A stretch of 64,000 nt of DNA from Elgaria multicarinata webbii (Eukaryota; Chordata; Lepidosauria; Squamata; Anguidae), in NCBI RefSeq assembly GCF_023053635.1, contig NC_086182.1, positions 4,923,001-4,987,000 of the forward strand, in the 5' to 3' direction. The notes beneath the pieces were generated by a model. That model was given only the letters and a program-made list of their open reading frames with translations. It had not been told where the DNA came from and ran no database searches. Shown one piece after another: positions 59,730 through 64,000 of the stretch. Both the position numbers and the translations under genes were made by a program. The stretch's first letter is position 1. Every line of letters starts with the position of its first letter.

Positions 59730-60700
59730 ATTGCCACAAGAAGAAGAGATGGCCGTTGCTGGACATATTAAGCTAGAGGTAGCGATGGGGCGAAAATCTG
59801 CCTGGGCCCATGAGGGCAGCAAACGGATTTTCACCACAACACTGCCAAAGGACAAAGGGGGCACAGCTCTGGGCGGAATGCACTTCTTCCCTGACCTGCG
59901 TGCATTAATTTGTCCTTTTCCGCGCTGCATTAATGGCAGCTGTGCCGGGGGGGGGGATCACATATTTCCGCCTCTACTCTAATGGCAGCAGCCACCATTA
60001 AAGTGGAGGGGGGGGGAATGTGCAATTTCCCCAGCCTTGGGGAAATTGCATTCCCCCCAACCTGTGCCGATCATGGCCTTAAAGGCCCTCAGCCACGATC
60101 GGCACAGGGTGGGAGACAATTCCCCCAGACAGGCTAATAGCAGGCCAGGGGAATTGTACACTATCCGGAGGCCCTGGAAAGTGCACTTCGCCGAGCGCTC
60201 AGCTCGCAGAACAGGGGCAGCCGAGCAGCGCCCCGCGATTTCTTTATCTCCTAGCTAGAGGCCATTAGCCATGACAGCAAAATGGAGCCTCCATGTTCAG
60301 AAGCAATATACCTCCAATTATCAGCTGCTGAAGGCAAGCCTAGTCCACCGCTTAATGGGGAGCAGTGAGTTGTGAGGCGCGCTGGCCGGCAACGAAAGGA
60401 GAAAGGCTGGTGGAGAGCGGTGCGTTGGTCCAGCCACCGCAGCAGCACAGACCCAGCAGCAGCAGCCGTTCCTTCCCAGGAGGGGACGGCTGAGCCAATC
60501 AGCGCAATGACAGGGGGGGGGGGTGGCCAAAGAGGCAGACCAGGCAGAGTTAGGTCTCTCCTTCGTGCTGCCTCCAGTTCAATCTCAGGCAGTCCTCCCA
60601 TGCGGTTCCAGGATTGCAGCTGCTGGCTTCCCCACCCACCCACTCCTGGTAGTAAGATGTCTTGCAGTGGCAGAAGTCGTCGCCAGGTAATGGGGCTGGG
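59730..60700. repeat. GC-rich foldback-containing block, unclassified
   Basis: Shows paired words GCAATTTCCCCAGCC / GGGGAAATTGC and CCTGTGCCGATCATGGCC / CCACGATCGGCACAGG at about 60020-60110, plus poly-G runs at 59947, 60009 and 60511. It resembles in style the GC-rich foldback elements of FAHD2A. Ends not found. A CpG-island promoter is the alternative. Confidence 0.4.
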
Positions 60701-61906
60701 AAGGAATTTCACCTGCACAGCAATTGGCAAAGACTGTACAAGGTTTTTGCCCTCCCCATTGCAAGATTAACTTCAGTGTAAATAAGTTGATCTGGACTCT
60801 CAGTGCATTCTGTGTGGATGCTTCATTTTATACATTTGTCACAACTTATGTAGCCGTGATGGGCACTGAGCTGGATCCATTGGTGAGGGGGAGCGGGATT
60901 GGCCTCCCTGCTCCCCCATGGCGAGGATTCCCATAAGGGATCTCAGGGACGTGGCACCAAGACCAGACCAGCATGGGGGCTGTGAGCTGGCCACGTCCGA
61001 GGAGGCGGAAAGGGGTTCACATTAGCACTTCACGCCATGATGTGCCCCGAGGTGGTAAAAAGGGGTTCACACTAGCGGTCCATGCCGTGGTGTGTCCCTG
61101 GCTCTACCACCCAACACCAGTGCCCCTGGCATGCGGGCCAAGAAGGGGAATCGGTCAGCAGGCGGGCTGGACGATTACAGGATCCACGCCCTATGCTGCC
61201 GCCAAGCCTATTCAAGTGAGTCAACAAAGTTGTGTCCAATTTATTACCCAATTATGCCCGTATGTCTAATTTGTTCTCGTCCCTTCGCCAACCGGACCCA
61301 ATAAGTGCTGCTTTCACAAGCATCAGGGCAGGGAGATTTCAATCTTGCTCTGCTTCTGAGCTTCCTAGGGGGTCTATTTGAATGCAAGTGATGGATTAGA
61401 TGGACCTTTTATCTGGCCTTACGTTCCAACCAACCTTAGGAACTATTCTTCACACTTAACGCCCAAGCAAATGGGGAAAACCCTTGATCCATAAAATCAA
61501 AGCAGTTCAGAGCCTATGACATACATACGCAACCCAGGGGTGTCCGCTGATACACAGCAGAGACTGATGAGCCTGTCACCGCATGGAATTGGCAATATTC
61601 GCAGGGCCCACAGGCTGATCAAACATGGTAGGAGGTTGGCTGTGCAAAGAAGCGGCGGCGGCTGTGAGTGGGTAGCTATGTTTGTGCCTTCCCCAAGGTG
61701 TTTGGCAGAGAAGAAGGAAATTATCACCACAATTTGCAAGCGCACTTGTCATTTTCTGGCTGAGGCAGCAAGTCATGCAGGGTTTCAAATCGGCTCCCCA
61801 GTTGAAGAAAAGATCAAATCATCATTTTACATTTCCCTGAAGAAAGCATGCATGACAAATGTTGCTAGTCACTTGGTCACTAAGAAAACGTGGCTGGAAA
61901 ACAACT

Positions 61907-61908
<2 letters not shown>

Positions 61909-61946
<38 letters not shown>
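61909..61946. repeat. (TC)n microsatellite
   Basis: About 19 TC units at 61909-61946. Confidence 0.93.
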
Positions 61947-61950
<4 letters not shown>

Positions 61951-63547
61951 GTTCTAGATGGACACCTTCTACCACTGCCAATGAGAAGGCATTGTGCAGG
62001 TATCCTGCCTTTTCCTCTTTAACATATTTTGTTGTGGGAAGGAAAAAGACAGAAGCAACAGCGGGGAAACACAGAAGGGATACAGGTGAAAGATGATAAT
62101 TTCTGAACACCCCCATAAAATCAGCATCTAGACCCACCATAGAATTCTGTGAATCAGGCCAGATGAGCTTGCATGATTACATACCCCCCGTTTCTCCCCC
62201 CACCCCTCTCTCTCTCTCACACACACACAGGGGAGTTATAGAGATTCAGATTCATCGTCTCATTTCAGCTTTAATGACACATAATACACAGATATCATTT
62301 GCTGGTATGTCTAGGGTGTATGCGACAACAACAACACAGTCTTTTGAATATAAAGTAGGTTTTTATCAGGCATTGTGTGTGGGGGGGGGGAGTAAAAGTA
62401 AGATGAATAAGATTTGAGACTTTCCTGCTTTTGAATAGAAACTATTTAACCACAACACTTATAAAAGCCAACAAAATTAAGACACACAGAGTTCTAAGAG
62501 ATTACTGTTAAAATTTGCTTGATGAAGATACATGGCCGCTGGGAAAGCTAAATTCTGCAGGTCGACTGTGGGTCAACCTCATCATACAAATTCTACAAAT
62601 CATTAAACATTTGACCTAACATGCAAAATTCAGCACACATAACGCTCTTGATGGATCTGATTCAACCCACATTCTCACGAAGCCAACGCAGTCATTTAAT
62701 TCGATCCTAGTGACACAGCCTAGCTGCACTTCACATTCACCATCATGGCAACAGCAGTCACATTTGAGCCCCCCGCGATGGGAAAGATCTCTAGGAGTGC
62801 CTGGCCACATTAACATACACTTTCCACACACACACTGGCCCACTCATGTGTAATGCTAGCATGCCAACAGCACACGTAGCCCATGCGGCAAGTGTTAACA
62901 TGCCAGGGTGAACAAGTGCAACATGAATGGGAAGCTTCCATGGGCCAGCAAGGGCTTTCTGCATGGCTTGCATCCTGTATGGCTCTGGCCTTCACTGCTG
63001 AGTACTCCGAAGTTTCCCCAGAGAGAGGCAGAGAAGGCTGGAGGGGGTGCTAGGCAAAGAGGGAAGCGGCACGGCCGGCCCTCCTCTTTCTCTGCCAAGC
63101 TATTATCTCTGCTTTGGCAGCTAACTGTCCCAGCTCCAATCCCTCTCAACCCCTAGGGATAATTGGCTGCTAAAAGAGAGATAAGCAGAGATAAACTTCC
63201 AGCACTCTCTGCCCGTGGTCGCCACTGCCGGAGTCTGCCTCAGGGCCACATGAGATCTGATTATGGCACCCGCATGTCACACCTCCCAAGATCATCATCT
63301 TTACTTAAAAGTAGCCATTGGGGCAGGGCTTTCAGCCTACCCACCCCCAGCCCCCCCACACACACACCTTCCCCAGTGTAAACACTCCCATCCCCAGCTG
63401 CTTTTCAGCAAAGAAAACGATGTCAAGAGATCCATGGTCTCCCATGTCACGTTTAGTCTGGCGCTTACACATGCCTACTTTCGATGTGGTGAATGTAATA
63501 CATAGCCAGGCTCTACAGCCATAATTTGAGGAATCATCATCTAGACC

Positions 63548-63660
63548 AAGAGTGGGCAACCTGTGGCCCTCCAGATGTTTTGGCCTACAACTGCCATTAT
63601 CCCACTGGCTATGTTAGTTAGGGCTGATGGGACTTGTAGGCCAAATTATTTTAAGGACTA
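63548..63660. repeat. hAT-type MITE
   Basis: AGTGGGCAACCTGTGGCCCT, CCAGATGTTTTGGCCTACAA at left and GATGGGACTTGTAGGCCAAA at right. The right end is eroded. Confidence 0.7.
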
Positions 63661-64000
63661 CAAGCTCTACACTCCAGATCTAGACAATCACAAGGCCAAA
63701 TACCATTTAAAGCGTACATGGGAAATTCAACCCAAGACCACAAAGACACTGTGACATTAACTAGCCCTCTGCCAAATGTTTTTAGAAGTGACTTCAAAAT
63801 GCTCTGTCTGTTCTCTTCCTCCCAGATACTCTTCCTTCCTCATCCACTATCCATCATTAGCAGCAGCAGAACAAAGTTTCAGCAACCCCCATATGCTCAC
63901 AGCCAAAACCAACCAGAGGTTCCCTCCCCTCCAAGAACAACTATGCAGCTTACTGAAGCTAGAACAGCTCTGGAGAGCGCTCCTTGTTCACTGTCCCATG

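Larger units (their letters stand above)
58759..64000 (-). other. GPAT2: GPAT2 intron running to window edge
   Basis: No exon matching GPAT motif I (HRSHIDY or HKTLLDG type) or motif II (GGFFIRRR or GGLFLP type) was found on the minus strand. The preceding exon must end in phase 0. Recognised repeats are listed separately. Confidence 0.6.

Noticed and set aside
60251-60730. 159-codon minus-strand open frame considered as a GPAT2 N-terminal exon
   Set aside because: The sequence (for example RRLLPLQDILLPGV) does not follow the order of GPAT motif I or II residues, and the splice phases do not fit.
61516-61908. 130-codon plus-strand open frame in the right part of the window
   Set aside because: No family recognised, no partner exons, and the frame ends near a (TC)n tract. 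A host or transposon origin could not be supported.

Overview
This is a eukaryotic nuclear window, almost certainly from a squamate reptile (lizard or snake). Two vertebrate single-copy genes are split into short exons with GT-AG introns. The rest is dense in CR1 LINEs, L2 LINEs, tRNA-derived SINEs of squamate type, and many short palindromic hAT-type DNA elements. No prokaryotic features, tRNA or rRNA genes, or CRISPR arrays were seen. The species cannot be named from the sequence alone.

Layout. Positions 1-8577 hold repeats plus a GC-rich, CpG-containing block near 280-720 that could be a promoter. FAHD2A (fumarylacetoacetate hydrolase domain protein 2) lies on the plus strand. Seven coding exons between 8584 and 22133 join in frame to give a complete 329-residue protein, with a polyadenylation signal at 22472. 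GPAT2 (glycerol-3-phosphate acyltransferase 2) lies on the minus strand and converges on FAHD2A. Thirteen coding exons between 58758 and 23675 join in frame to give the last 523 residues, including the stop. Its N-terminal exons (acyltransferase motifs I and II) were not found here and probably lie beyond position 64000. The exons were placed by matching splice phase and by residue-level recall of human GPAT2, GPAM (GPAT1) and FAHD2A. No alignment was run.

The introns hold most of the unusual material: a three-level nest (antisense L2 inside sense L2 inside a hAT-type element, 13997-16241); two GC-rich foldback elements in FAHD2A introns (12563-13068 and 18534-19211) rich in splice-donor-like CAGGTAAG words and in one case carrying a near-perfect palindrome of about 105 bp; three copies of one foldback MITE within 2 kb (6269-8183); a palindromic MITE with an exact 8-bp target duplication (37672-37806); and nested CR1 insertions. 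Two stretches resemble solo LTR fossils.

The two genes do not obviously share a pathway. FAHD2A is a predicted mitochondrial hydrolase or decarboxylase-fold enzyme. GPAT2 is a mitochondrial outer-membrane acyltransferase homologue known in mammals for testis expression and a role in piRNA production. I found no convincing undescribed biological system. The strongest candidates for follow-up are the foldback elements with splice-donor arrays and the divergent acyltransferase motif III of GPAT2.
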